Assembly (NCBI RefSeq): GCF_900090295.1
Contig: NZ_LT607753.1
Coordinates: forward strand, 2,418,001-2,482,000
Direction: 5' to 3'
DNA from: Micromonospora coxensis
GTDB lineage: Bacteria > Actinomycetota > Actinomycetes > Mycobacteriales > Micromonosporaceae
Length of the DNA: 64,000 nt
Shown here one piece after another: positions 15,568-23,836 of this stretch. Numbering within the stretch: the first letter of the stretch is position 1; each line of letters begins with the position of its first letter. The translations under genes and the position numbers were made by a program. A model generated the notes under the pieces. It was not told where the DNA came from. It saw only the letters and a program-made list of their open reading frames with translations, and made no database searches.

Positions 15568-15972
15568 ATGCCCCCGATGACCAACGCAGCCTCGACCGCG
15601 ACGCCGGTGGACGGGATCCTCGCGACGGCAACGATCGTGCTGTCGCTCGTACTCGCGCTCTGGAGCCTGGTGGCGGCGGTGCGCCACCGCGCGCCGGACC
15701 GCCTCCAGTTCGTCGGCCTCGCGGTCCTTGAGGTCGCGCTGCTCGCGCTGACCGTGTCGGCGCTGGTCGCGCTCGGTGGGAGCGAGCGGCCGGACGAGCC
15801 CGGCGCGTTCTTCGGCTACCTGGTGACGCTGGTCTGCCTGCCGCCGCTGGCCTGGGTGCTGGCGAAGATGGAGCCGACCCGCTGGGGCTCCGCGATCGTC
15901 TGCGCGGTCTGCCTCGTGCTGCCGGTGGTCGTGGTCCGGCTCCAGCAGACCTGGGACCTCGCCGGTGGCTGA
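15568..15972 (+). CDS. Small integral membrane protein (4 TM)
   Basis: A 134-residue protein with hydrophobic stretches at about residues 17-38 (ATIVLSLVLALWSLVAAV), 47-68, 83-99 and 109-124. No domain is recognised. The start could be ATG 15568 or ATG 15577; neither has a strong ribosome site. It overlaps the next gene by 8 nt, so the two form an operon and probably a two-subunit membrane unit. No catalytic motif is visible. Confidence 0.75.
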   Translation: MPPMTNAASTATPVDGILATATIVLSLVLALWSLVAAVRHRAPDRLQFVGLAVLEVALLALTVSALVALGGSERPDEPGAFFGYLVTLVCLPPLAWVLAKMEPTRWGSAIVCAVCLVLPVVVVRLQQTWDLAGG

Positions 15973-16375
15973 CCCGGACACGCCGACGACCAACTCCGGG
16001 CCGGGACGGCTGCTGATCGCGGTCTACATCCTGTTCGCGATCGCCGCCACCTCGCGGGCCACGCTCCAGCTCGTCACGAAGTTCGACGAGGCGCCGGTGG
16101 CGTACCTGCTCTCCGCGCTCGCGGCACTGATCTACATCGTGGCCGCCGTGGGGCTGGCCCGCGCCGGGCACGCCGGCCGCCGGGTCGCGCTCGCCTGCTG
16201 CTCGGTGGAGCTGGTCGGAGTGCTCGGCGTCGGCGTGCTCAGCCTGGCCGACCCCGAGCTCTTCCCCGACGAGACGGTCTGGTCGGGCTTCGGCAGCGGG
16301 TACGGCTACATCCCGCTGGTGCTGCCGGTGCTGGGCCTGCTCTGGCTCTGGCGCACCCGCCACACCACCCGCTGA
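15965..16375 (+). CDS. Small integral membrane protein (4 TM)
   Basis: A 136-residue protein with four predicted membrane helices (RLLIAVYILFAIAATSRATLQ, YLLSALAALIYIVAAVGLA and two more) and a short Arg-rich C-terminus WRTRHTTR. It starts at GTG 15965 inside the end of the preceding gene, so translation is probably coupled. It resembles small conserved membrane proteins of Micromonosporaceae, of unknown role. Low-complexity and repeat DNA follows to the next gene. Confidence 0.78.
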   Translation: MADPDTPTTNSGPGRLLIAVYILFAIAATSRATLQLVTKFDEAPVAYLLSALAALIYIVAAVGLARAGHAGRRVALACCSVELVGVLGVGVLSLADPELFPDETVWSGFGSGYGYIPLVLPVLGLLWLWRTRHTTR

Positions 16376-16548
16376 CCGCCTCACTCCGTCACCCCAGCGC
16401 CGCCGCGCCGCCCCGCGTGCTCCGCGCCGCCACCCTGCCCTGCGCTGCCGCCCTACCCGCGCGCTCCGCGCCGCCGGCCGTTCGCGCAGGCCCGCCCGAC
16501 CCGGGCCGCCGGCCCGCCCGCCTCGCGCCGCCGGCCCACCGCGCGCAG

Positions 16549-16613
16549 TTTCACGGAAAGAGTGGCTATGGAACGCGGAATGGCCACTCTTTCCGTGAAA
16601 GAGTGGCCATTCC
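16549..16613. repeat. Three-armed inverted repeat forming two alternative hairpins
   Basis: Arm A (16549-16566, TTTCACGGAAAGAGTGGC) is the exact reverse complement of arm B (16583-16600): an 18-bp stem with a 16-nt loop. The segment 16577-16593, most of arm B, is also the exact reverse complement of arm C (16597-16613): a 17-bp stem with a 3-nt loop. B can therefore pair with A or with C but not both. The element is less GC-rich than its surroundings. It lies between convergent genes ending at 16375 and 16716. It may be a REP-like mobile repeat, a terminator or a switch. Confidence 0.85.
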
Positions 16614-16644
16614 CCGCAGGGGCGGCGCGCACGACGCGGCGCGA

Positions 16645-16710
16645 CGTGGCGTGGCGTGGCGCGGTGTGGCGTGGCGTGGCGCGGTGTGGCGTGGCGTGGC
16701 GCGGTGTCGG
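16645..16710. repeat. 20-bp tandem repeat, about three copies
   Basis: The 20-mer GTGGCGTGGCGCGGTGTGGC is repeated at 16651-16670, 16671-16690 and 16691-16707 (incomplete), ending 6 nt before the stop of the fabG-like gene. The period equals that of the unrelated array at 15161. The rest of 16376-16715 is low-complexity GCC/CGC sequence with no gene. Confidence 0.9.
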
Positions 16711-16715
16711 CCGGG

Positions 16716-17474
16716 TCAGTCCTTGGGGCCGCCGGCGACGTAGATGACCTGGCCGGAGACGAAGGACGCCCCCTCGCTGACCAGGAACGAGATGGTGTGC
16801 GCGACGTCCTCGGGGCGGCCGGGGCGACGCACCGGGATCTCGGCGGCGGCGTGCTCCTGGAGCGCGTCGAAGTCGACCTTCATCCGGGCGGCGGTGGCGG
16901 CGGTCATGTCGGTGACGATGAAGCCCGGCGCGACCGCGTTGACGGTGACGCCGAACGGGCCCAGCTCGATGGCGAGGGTCTTGGTGAAGCCCTGGAGGCC
17001 GGCCTTGGCGGCGGAGTAGTTCGCCTGCCCCCGGTTGCCCAGCGCGGAGGTGCTGGACAGGTTGACGATCCGGCCCCACTTCCGCTCGACCATGTGCTTC
17101 TGCGCGGCCTGGCTGAACAGGAAGGCGCCCCGCAGGTGCACGCCCATGACGGTGTCCCAGTCGGCGTCGGTCATCTTGAACAGCAGGTTGTCGCGGAGCA
17201 CACCGGCGTTGTTGACCAGCACGGTCGGCGCGCCCAGTTCGGCGGCGACCCGCTCGACGGCGGCCTCCACCTGGGCCCGGTCCGACACGTCGGCGCCGAC
17301 GCCGAGGGCGCGGCCACCGGCGGCGGCGATCGCGTCCACCGTCTCCTTGGTCGCCGACTCCTCGATGTCGACCACGGCGACGGCCATGCCGTCGGCGGCC
17401 AGCCGGCGGGCGGTGGCCGCGCCGATGCCGCGCGCGGCTCCCGTCACGATGGCGACGCGGGGCTCCTCCGACAT
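16716..17474 (-). CDS. fabG: SDR family 3-oxoacyl-ACP reductase-like (FabG)
   Basis: A 252-residue classical SDR. TGAARGIGAA is the NAD(P) loop, VNNAGV the stabilising Asn motif, SSTSALGNRGQANYSAAKAG contains the catalytic Ser-Tyr-x3-Lys, and PGFIVTDMT closes over the cofactor. The C-terminal FVSGQVIYVAGG is typical of FabG. FabG paralogues reduce 3-oxoacyl-ACP/CoA or hydroxysteroid-like substrates; this stand-alone copy need not be the housekeeping FAS-II enzyme. The ribosome site is excellent (GGGAGG, 5-6 nt). Within it, TTACC-GGGA-GGTAA forms a small palindrome. Confidence 0.92.
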   Translation of the reverse strand: MSEEPRVAIVTGAARGIGAATARRLAADGMAVAVVDIEESATKETVDAIAAAGGRALGVGADVSDRAQVEAAVERVAAELGAPTVLVNNAGVLRDNLLFKMTDADWDTVMGVHLRGAFLFSQAAQKHMVERKWGRIVNLSSTSALGNRGQANYSAAKAGLQGFTKTLAIELGPFGVTVNAVAPGFIVTDMTAATAARMKVDFDALQEHAAAEIPVRRPGRPEDVAHTISFLVSEGASFVSGQVIYVAGGPKD

Positions 17475-17530
17475 GATTACCTCCCGGTAACTTGGGCTCG
17501 ATCGAAGGAGCTTAACCCAGCCGCGCGCCG

Positions 17531-17567
17531 GCCCGTCCCGGCCTCAGCGGGCCCGTCCCGGCCTCAG
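17531..17567. repeat. 20-bp tandem duplication covering a stop codon
   Basis: GCCCGTCCCGGCCTCAG occurs at 17531-17547 and again at 17551-17567. The second copy contains the stop codon (TCA on this strand, 17564-17566) of the GH13 gene, so the unit probably arose by slippage at the gene end. Confidence 0.75.
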
Positions 17568-19225
17568 AACGCGGCTCCCCGGCACAGCCGGATCCAGCGG
17601 TAGCCGTAGCCGGCCAGCTTGAGGCTGTCGAGCTTGCCCACCTCGCCGTAACCCCGGTCGGCGAGGACGTCGATCGGCAGGTCCGCCTCCGGGGCGAGCG
17701 AGCCGAGGTCGACCTCGACGTCCTCGGTGCCGAGGTTGTGCAGGAAGACCATGGTGCCGGTGGGCCCGTCGGCGCGGTGCGCCAGCACTCCCGGCGGCAT
17801 CGGCACGTCGATGTGGGTGGTGGAGCCCGAGCCGATCTCCGGGGCCTCGCGGAGCGTACGGATCATCCGCTCGAACCAGGCCAGCAGCGACTTCGGGTCG
17901 TTGCGCTGGGCGGTCACGTTGACCCGCTGGAAGCTGAAGTCGCCCTTGTCGATCACCGGCCGGACCAGCTTCTCCGGCTCCGCCGTGGAGAACCCCGCGT
18001 TCTCCTTGTACGACCACTGCATCGGGGTACGGATGGCCTGCCGGCCGGACAGCGACAGGTCCTCGCCCATGCCGATCTCCTCGCCGTAGCGCAGCACCGG
18101 CGTGCCGCGCAGCGAGAACTGCAGCGCGTACGCCAGCTCGATGCGCCGGCGGTCGTTGCCGAGCATCGGGGCGAGCCGGCGTCGGATGCCCCGGTCGTAG
18201 ATGCGCATGTGCTCCTCGGGGCCGAACTCGGCGTACACCTGGTTGCGCTGCTCGGCGGTGAGCCGGGAGAGGTCGATCTCGTCGTGGTTGCGCAGGAAGG
18301 TGGCCCACTGCCCGCCGGTGGGCAGCGTCGGGGTGTCCCGCAGCGCCTCGATCACCGGCTCCGGGTCCTGGCGGGCCAGCGCCAGCATGAGCCGGCCGTT
18401 GAGCATGAAGTCGAAGAGCATGTGGATGCGGTTGCCGGAACCGGATCCGTCGCCGAAGAAGGCGGGGAGCTGGTCGGGCTCCACGTTGGCCTCGGCGAGC
18501 AGGACGGCGTCGCCGCGACGCCACTGCACGTGCTGGCGCAGCTCGGTCAGGAACTCGAAGTCCTTGGGCGAGTTCGGGTTGCCCGGTTCGGTCAGCTCGA
18601 TGATGAACGGCACCGCGTCCATCCGGAAGCCGGAGACGCCGAGCTGGAGCCAGAACGAGACGATCTTCTTGACCTCCTCGCGGACCTTCGGGTTCGCCAT
18701 GTTGAGGTCGGGTTGGTACTTGTAGAACCGGTGGTAGTACCAGGCCTTCGCGGTCCGGTCGTAGCTCCACGTCTCGTGCTGCTCACCGGGGAAGACCATG
18801 CCCTGCCGGCGGTCGTCCGGCTCGGTGTCGGACCAGACGTACCAGTCGCGGTACGGCGAGTCGGGCGAGGAGCGGGCGGACTGGAACCAGGGGTGCTCGT
18901 CCGAGGTGTGGTTGACCACCAGGTCGATGATCACCCGGATGCCCCGGTTCTGCGCCTGGTGCAGCAGCTCGGCGAAGTCGCCGAGGGTGCCGAAGCGGGG
19001 GTCGACGTTGTAGAAGTCGGTGACGTCGTAGCCGTCGTCGCGGTTCGGTGACGGGTGGATCGGGTGCAGCCACAGGCAGGTCACCCCCAGCCGGGCCAGG
19101 TAGTCGAGCCGGCCGATCAGCCCACGGATGTCACCCACCCCGTCGCCGTCGGAGTCCGCGTACGTGTCGATGTCGAGGCAGTAGACGACCGCCTCGGAGT
19201 ACCACCTGTCACCCATGCCGACCAT
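17564..19225 (-). CDS. GH13 alpha-amylase-family enzyme, trehalose-synthase-like
   Basis: A 553-residue (beta/alpha)8 enzyme. Conserved regions are DLVVNHTSDEHPWF (region I), GFRMDAVPF (nucleophile Asp), VLLAEANVEPDQLP (acid/base Glu) and FLRNHDEIDL (third Asp). The N-terminus WYSEAVVYCLDIDTYADSDGDGVG and the overall layout resemble trehalose synthase/maltose glucosyltransferase, but no maltokinase domain is fused. The N-terminal half holds D-S-D-G-D-G-V-G, a Ca2+-binding loop of the group. The start is either ATG 19225 (GGAG just upstream) or ATG 19216 (MGDRWYSEAV). No signal peptide, so it acts inside the cell on maltose, trehalose or small glucans. Substrate uncertain. Confidence 0.87.
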   Translation of the reverse strand: MVGMGDRWYSEAVVYCLDIDTYADSDGDGVGDIRGLIGRLDYLARLGVTCLWLHPIHPSPNRDDGYDVTDFYNVDPRFGTLGDFAELLHQAQNRGIRVIIDLVVNHTSDEHPWFQSARSSPDSPYRDWYVWSDTEPDDRRQGMVFPGEQHETWSYDRTAKAWYYHRFYKYQPDLNMANPKVREEVKKIVSFWLQLGVSGFRMDAVPFIIELTEPGNPNSPKDFEFLTELRQHVQWRRGDAVLLAEANVEPDQLPAFFGDGSGSGNRIHMLFDFMLNGRLMLALARQDPEPVIEALRDTPTLPTGGQWATFLRNHDEIDLSRLTAEQRNQVYAEFGPEEHMRIYDRGIRRRLAPMLGNDRRRIELAYALQFSLRGTPVLRYGEEIGMGEDLSLSGRQAIRTPMQWSYKENAGFSTAEPEKLVRPVIDKGDFSFQRVNVTAQRNDPKSLLAWFERMIRTLREAPEIGSGSTTHIDVPMPPGVLAHRADGPTGTMVFLHNLGTEDVEVDLGSLAPEADLPIDVLADRGYGEVGKLDSLKLAGYGYRWIRLCRGAAF

Positions 19226-19393
19226 ATGTCTCCGACCGGCCGCCCCGGCAAACACGAAGACCCGCCGTCCCCGCGCCCCCGACGATGATCCACTTTGTGT
19301 GCGGCGGGTCGCGGTCTCCCGGAACAGGGACACCGCGACACGCCGCAAGTGGCGTCGATCATGATGCCCGGCGGCGGTGGGTACGGTGCCGAC

Positions 19394-20008
19394 ATGACGC
19401 AGCACGCCGAGGAGGCACTCCGGGACGTCGACTGGGACACCGGCGAGTGGTTGCACGCCCCGGTCCGGGTGACACGGACCGACGAGGGCGACCTGCTGGT
19501 GGAGCCGGGCGCGGAGACGGACTTCTGGCGGCACACCAGCTACGGCTTCGTGCACGACGACGGACCGGCGCTGCTCGCCGCGCTGCCCGCCGGCGCCGCC
19601 GTCGAGGTGAGCTTCCGGTTGGACTACGCCGCGCAGTTCGACCAGGCCGGGGTGCTGGTCCGGGTGGACGAGCGGAACTGGGTCAAGGCCGGGGTGGAGG
19701 TCAGCGACGGCCAGCCGCAGGTGGGGGCGGTGGTCACCCGGGAGGTCTCCGACTGGTCGGTGGCCCCGGTGCCGGAGTGGGCGGGGCGGGAGGTGACCGT
19801 CCGGGCCAGCCGGGACGGTGACGCGCTGACCGTCCGGGCCCGGGTGGACGACGAGCCGTGGCGGCTGGTCCGGCTCGCCCCGCTCGCGCCGGAGGCGGCG
19901 GCGCTGGCCGGGCCGTACTGCTGCTCGCCGACACGGGGTGGGCTGACCGTCCGGTTCACCGGCTGGCGTCGGGGGCCGGCCGACCGCGCGCTGCACCCGG
20001 AGCACTGA
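19394..20008 (+). CDS. DUF1349 (concanavalin-A-like beta-sandwich) protein
   Basis: A 204-residue protein. LLVEPGAETDFWRHTSYGF, FDQAGVLVRVDERNWVKAGVE and VRFTGWRRGPADRALH match the DUF1349 jelly-roll family, whose founding member was described as a regulator-of-enolase-like protein in yeast; biochemical function is unknown. The first ATG consistent with the family is 19394 (MTQHAEEALRDVDWDTGEW). The frame is open further upstream, but that sequence is not family-like. It is divergent from the GH13 gene and 95 nt before dedA. Confidence 0.88.
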   Translation: MTQHAEEALRDVDWDTGEWLHAPVRVTRTDEGDLLVEPGAETDFWRHTSYGFVHDDGPALLAALPAGAAVEVSFRLDYAAQFDQAGVLVRVDERNWVKAGVEVSDGQPQVGAVVTREVSDWSVAPVPEWAGREVTVRASRDGDALTVRARVDDEPWRLVRLAPLAPEAAALAGPYCCSPTRGGLTVRFTGWRRGPADRALHPEH

Positions 20009-20103
20009 GCACGACGTCAGTGGGCGTGGTCACCGCGAGGTGTGGCCGGGAGCTGTGGGGGTACCACCTTCCGATCCCCGGCAGCTCCCGCGGAAGGACG
20101 CCC

Positions 20104-20775
20104 ATGGCGCACGCCCAGAACGTGGACCCGAACCAGTTCACCGGGCTGACCGGGTGGGTGGCCGGCGTCATCGACTCGCTCGGCGCGCTCGGGGTCGCCT
20201 TCCTGGTGGCCCTGGAGAGCATCATCCCGCCCATCCCCAGCGAGATCGTGCTGGCGATGGCCGGCTACCTGGCCAGTGAGGGCCGGTTCAACCTCGTGCT
20301 GATCGTGCTGGCCGCGACGGCCGGCTCGCTGGCCGGGGCGTTGGTGCTCTACTGGGTCGGCGCGGCCCTCGGGGAGGACCGGCTCAAGCACTGGCTCGAC
20401 CGGCTGCCCCTGGTCGACCTGGACGACCTGGAGAAGGCCGACCGTTGGTTCGAGCGGTACGGCCGCTGGGCGGTGCTGATCGGCCGGGTGGTGCCGGTGG
20501 TCCGCAGCCTGGTGTCGGTGCCGGCCGGGGCGAACCGGATGCCGATGGGCGAGTTCGTCCTGCTCACCACGCTGGGCAGCGGGGTGTGGAACGCGCTGAT
20601 CGTCGGCCTGGGCTACGCGCTCGGCTCCCGTTGGGAGGACGTGGACCGCTACAGCAGCTGGTTCAACTACGCGATCTTCGTGGTCTTCGCTTTCATGATC
20701 GCCAGTTGGGCGATGAAGAAGCTGCGCCGGCGGCGGGCCCGGCGGGAGCGGGAGTCGGTGACCTCCGGCCGCTGA
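20104..20775 (+). CDS. DedA family membrane protein
   Basis: A 223-residue membrane protein with the DedA signatures LESIIPPIPSEIVLAMAGYLA near the first re-entrant loop and GRVVPVVRSLVSVPAG in the second. Relatives are proton-dependent membrane proteins that help recycle undecaprenyl phosphate or phospholipids across the membrane. ATG 20104 has GGAAGGA 5 nt upstream. The C-terminus is highly basic (KKLRRRRARRERE), in the cytoplasm. It converges on the chitinase gene. Confidence 0.93.
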   Translation: MAHAQNVDPNQFTGLTGWVAGVIDSLGALGVAFLVALESIIPPIPSEIVLAMAGYLASEGRFNLVLIVLAATAGSLAGALVLYWVGAALGEDRLKHWLDRLPLVDLDDLEKADRWFERYGRWAVLIGRVVPVVRSLVSVPAGANRMPMGEFVLLTTLGSGVWNALIVGLGYALGSRWEDVDRYSSWFNYAIFVVFAFMIASWAMKKLRRRRARRERESVTSGR

Positions 20776-20797
20776 CCGGCGACGCTCGCCACGCGGC

Positions 20798-20837
20798 GCC
20801 GGCCGGGCCGCCACCCGGAGGCGACGACCCGGCCGGC
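20798..20837. terminator. Hairpin between dedA and chitinase
   Basis: A 10-bp perfect stem (20798-20807 with 20828-20837, GCCGGCCGGG and its complement) encloses a 20-nt loop, between the convergent stops at 20775 and 20849. The outer bases CTGACCGG/CCGGTCAG, which include both stop codons, can extend the structure. Confidence 0.5.
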
Positions 20838-20848
20838 GGTCGGTCCGG

Positions 20849-22246
20849 TCAGGGCAGGGTGGCCAGGTGCGGCTTGACCGTGCGGGCGAAGCCGTTGCCG
20901 TTGCTGACGTCCCAGTTCACCGACCAGGTCATCGCGCCCCGGATGCCGGGGTAGGTGCGCGGCGGCCGGAAGCTGCCGCAGTTGGTGCCGCGCGCCAGGC
21001 AGTCCAGCGCGGCGTTCACCACGCTCGGCGCGACGATGCCGCCGCCGGCCGCGCCGGGGCCGGCGGGCAGGCCCAGGCCGACCTGGTCCGGGCGCAGGCC
21101 GTTCTCCAGCTGGATGCAGGCCAGCGCGACGATGAAGTTCACCGTCCCCTGGGCGTACGCGGCGTTCTGGTCGCAGCCGAGCATCGCCCCGGAGTTGTAG
21201 AACTGCGTGTTGACCACGGTGAGGATGTCCCGGATGTCCAGCGCGAGCTTGAAGTAGCCGGCGGCCGGGTTCTGCATGTCGATGGTCTGCGGGGCCATCG
21301 CGATGATCAGTCCCGGGCCCACCTTGGCCCGCAGGGCGCGCAGGGCCTGGGCCATGTACGTCGGGTTGAGGCCGTTCTCCAGGTCGATGTCGACGCCGTC
21401 GAAGCCGTACCGGCGGATCAGCGCGTGCACGGTGTCGGCGAAGGCGGTGGCCGAGGCGGCGTCGTTGACCGCGACCCGGCCGGCCTCGCCGCCGACGGAG
21501 AGGATGACCTTCTTGCCCCGCGACCGCAGGGTCTGCACGTCGGCGGTGAACTGCGCGTCGGTGTAGCCGCCGAGGGAGGCGGCCAGTCCCGGGTCGACGG
21601 CGAAGGTGACCGCGCCGGGGGTGGTGGTGGCCTCGCCGAAGGCGACCGCCACGATGTCGTACTCGCTCGGCACGTCGCGCAGCCGCAGTTCGACGGCGGG
21701 GTTGTCGAAGTTGTGCCAGTAGCCGGTGAGCAGGTGCTTCGGCAGGTCGCCGGTGGGCGGCGGCGGGGTGGTGGTCGGCGGCGGCGTGGTCGGCGGCGGG
21801 GTGGTGGGGGTCGGCGTCGGGGTGGTGGGCGTCGGGCTCGGGCCGGTCCCGCCGCCGCAGGGCGCGCCGTTGAGCAGGCAGTTGCCGGGTACGCCGGAGC
21901 CGCTGGCGAGGAAGCCGAAGGAGACCTGGGCGCCGGGGGCGACGGTGCCGTTCCAGGACCGGTTGGTGAAGGTGTGCCGCTGGCCGTTGCTGGTCAGCAG
22001 GGCGTCCCAGTAGGTGCCGAGGGTGGTCCCGGCGGGCAGGTCGAAGGAGAGGGTCCAGCCGGTGATGGTGCTGGTCCCGCCGTTGGTGATGGTGTACCTC
22101 CCCTCCCAGCCGCTGCCCCAGTCGGACGTCTTGGTGAAGGTGGCGGTGGGCCCGGCCGCGTACGCGGGCAGCGCGACCCAGACCGCGCCGATGGTCGCCG
22201 CGAGCGCGGTGACCAGGGAGATGACCAGTGAGCGGGAACGCGTCAT
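20849..22246 (-). CDS. Secreted chitinase: CBM2 plus GH18
   Basis: A 465-residue exported enzyme. The signal peptide is residues 1-31 (ending ALPAYA-A), a CBM2 domain spans about 32-130 (WEGRYTITNGGTSTITGW, NCLLNGAPC), a Pro/Thr linker 135-170, and a GH18 barrel about 172-465 with the catalytic FDGVDIDLEN (DxDxE). It hydrolyses chitin outside the cell; the CBM2 may bind chitin or cellulose. A good ribosome site AGGAGG lies 5 nt before the ATG. The upstream AT-rich block at 22297-22314 is the likely promoter or operator. The architecture matches streptomycete family-18 chitinases. Confidence 0.95.
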   Translation of the reverse strand: MTRSRSLVISLVTALAATIGAVWVALPAYAAGPTATFTKTSDWGSGWEGRYTITNGGTSTITGWTLSFDLPAGTTLGTYWDALLTSNGQRHTFTNRSWNGTVAPGAQVSFGFLASGSGVPGNCLLNGAPCGGGTGPSPTPTTPTPTPTTPPPTTPPPTTTPPPPTGDLPKHLLTGYWHNFDNPAVELRLRDVPSEYDIVAVAFGEATTTPGAVTFAVDPGLAASLGGYTDAQFTADVQTLRSRGKKVILSVGGEAGRVAVNDAASATAFADTVHALIRRYGFDGVDIDLENGLNPTYMAQALRALRAKVGPGLIIAMAPQTIDMQNPAAGYFKLALDIRDILTVVNTQFYNSGAMLGCDQNAAYAQGTVNFIVALACIQLENGLRPDQVGLGLPAGPGAAGGGIVAPSVVNAALDCLARGTNCGSFRPPRTYPGIRGAMTWSVNWDVSNGNGFARTVKPHLATLP

Positions 22247-22296
22247 GCGACCCTCCTGGGGAGATGGAGATCCATGGCTGTCGACGTCGGCGCCCC

Positions 22297-22314
22297 ATTA
22301 TTAAGAGTGTTAAC
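22297..22314 (-). promoter_or_regulatory. AT-rich promoter block of the chitinase gene
   Basis: This is the most AT-rich stretch of the neighbourhood. It contains TTAA-GAGTG-TTAA (22301-22313), a near inverted repeat, about 55-65 nt upstream of the chitinase start. On the minus strand it reads GTTAACACTCTTAATAAT. Sugar-responsive repressors often bind such sites ahead of secreted hydrolase genes; the exact regulator is unknown. Confidence 0.45.
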
Positions 22315-22386
22315 TGTTTCTGTCCAGAGGGTGGCCCGGCCCCTCCCCCGGCTGGCGCGACGGGGACGGGCCGGGCCGGCGTCGGC

Positions 22387-23808
22387 TCAGCGCCGGAAGG
22401 TGAACCAGTTGACGTTGACGAAGTCGGCCGGCTGGCCGCTGGTGAACGTGAGGTAGACCGAGTGCCGGCCGGTGACCGTGGAGACGTTGCCCGGCACCGA
22501 GCGCCAGCTCTGCCAGCCGCCGGTGTTGGCGATCGCGAAGCTGCCGATCGGCGGGGCGGTCGGGCTGTCCACCCGTACCTCGACCAGCCCGCTCACCCCG
22601 GCGGCGGCGCCGGAGGCGACCCGGGCCACGAAGTCGCGCGGCGGGGTGGAGCCGAAGTCGACGTTGTCGTACCGGACCCAGTCGCCGTTGCGCAGCGCGC
22701 CGATGTTCTGCCCGCCCTCGGCGCACGCCTCGACGATCACCCCGTTCTGCGCGTTGAAGGACTCGGCCTGGACGGTCGCGTACGCGTCCCGCACTCCACC
22801 CGGGGGCGGGGTGGTCGGCGGCGGGGTGGTGCTCCCGCCGCCACGGCGGTAGACCGCCACGTAGTCGACGAGCATCGGCCGGCCCGGCACGGTGGCCGAG
22901 GTCGGCGTGGCGGACCCGGCCACCCCGTTCGGGAACGCGCCGCCCATCGCGACGTTGAGCAGCAGGAAGTAGCCGCCGTGGCCGGTCATCTGGGTCCAGT
23001 ACGGCTCACCGACCCGGGTCTGGCTCACGGTGTGGAAGAGCTGTCCGTCGACGTACCAGCGCAGTTGCTGCGGGCTGACCGAGGCGTCCCACTCGAACCG
23101 GTAGGTGTGGAACGCCGACTGGCAGGTGGCGCCCGGACAGGCCCGGGACGCGCCGATGCCGTTGAACTCGTCGCACGGCCCGCCGGGGGCCACGCCGCAG
23201 TGCAGCACCCCCCAGACGGAGTTGATCCCGTTGACGTTCTCCATCACGTCGAACTCGCCGATGCCCGGCCAGTTCTGGTAGTTGCCCCGGTACGGCGAGC
23301 CGAGCGCCCAGAACGCGGGCCAGTACCCGGCGGCCTGCGCGCCGGTGACGTTCGGCATCTGGATCCGGCCCTCGATCGCGAGGACTCCCCCGGCCGGTGG
23401 CTTGAAGTCGGTGCGGACCGTCTCGATCCGGGCCGACGTCCACCGTCCGGCGGCATCGCGCAGCGGGGTGATCCGCAGGTTGCCGGCGCCGTCGTGGGCC
23501 AGGTTGGCGGTGCTGGCGGTGTACGTCTGGATCTCGCCGGTGCCCCAGTTGGCGGGACCGCCGGGGTAGCTGGTGCCGGTGTCGATGATCCAGTTGGCCG
23601 AGGACGGCAGGGTGCCGGACGCGCCGGTGAAGTCGTCGCTCCACATCAGGCTCCAGCCGGCCGGGGGCGGCGGGACCGCGGCCTCGGCGGTGACGGTGAC
23701 GCCACTGAGGGCGGCGGTGGCGGCGACGGCCGTGACGGCGAGGGCGAGTCGCCGCCGGGACCGGCGCGGGACGGTGGGGGCGGCGGACGCCGCCGGGACA
23801 GGGCTCAT
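22387..23808 (-). CDS. Secreted GH16 endo-beta-1,3-glucanase with C-terminal CBM6
   Basis: A 473-residue exported enzyme. The signal peptide is about residues 1-45 with a basic start (VPRRSRRRLALAV). The GH16 jelly roll spans about 50-300 with the catalytic GEFDVMEN, and there is a Pro-rich linker near 310-325. The C-terminal 130 residues form a CBM6-like module (VQAESF, ALRNGDWVRYDNVDFG, TGGWQSW, FVNVNWF). The active-site shape E-x-D-x-x-E is that of laminarinase-type enzymes acting on beta-1,3-glucans from fungi or algae. The start ATG 23808 has GAGAGG about 8 nt before it. A 14-nt palindrome 29 bp upstream is a candidate LacI-family operator. Confidence 0.94.
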   Translation of the reverse strand: MSPVPAASAAPTVPRRSRRRLALAVTAVAATAALSGVTVTAEAAVPPPPAGWSLMWSDDFTGASGTLPSSANWIIDTGTSYPGGPANWGTGEIQTYTASTANLAHDGAGNLRITPLRDAAGRWTSARIETVRTDFKPPAGGVLAIEGRIQMPNVTGAQAAGYWPAFWALGSPYRGNYQNWPGIGEFDVMENVNGINSVWGVLHCGVAPGGPCDEFNGIGASRACPGATCQSAFHTYRFEWDASVSPQQLRWYVDGQLFHTVSQTRVGEPYWTQMTGHGGYFLLLNVAMGGAFPNGVAGSATPTSATVPGRPMLVDYVAVYRRGGGSTTPPPTTPPPGGVRDAYATVQAESFNAQNGVIVEACAEGGQNIGALRNGDWVRYDNVDFGSTPPRDFVARVASGAAAGVSGLVEVRVDSPTAPPIGSFAIANTGGWQSWRSVPGNVSTVTGRHSVYLTFTSGQPADFVNVNWFTFRR

Positions 23809-23836
23809 CGGGGTTGCCTCTCGACGGGGACGGGCA

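Noticed and set aside
16549..16613. Transposon terminal repeats
   Set aside because: No transposase frame lies inside or beside the repeats, the element is 65 bp long, and no target-site duplication is visible.
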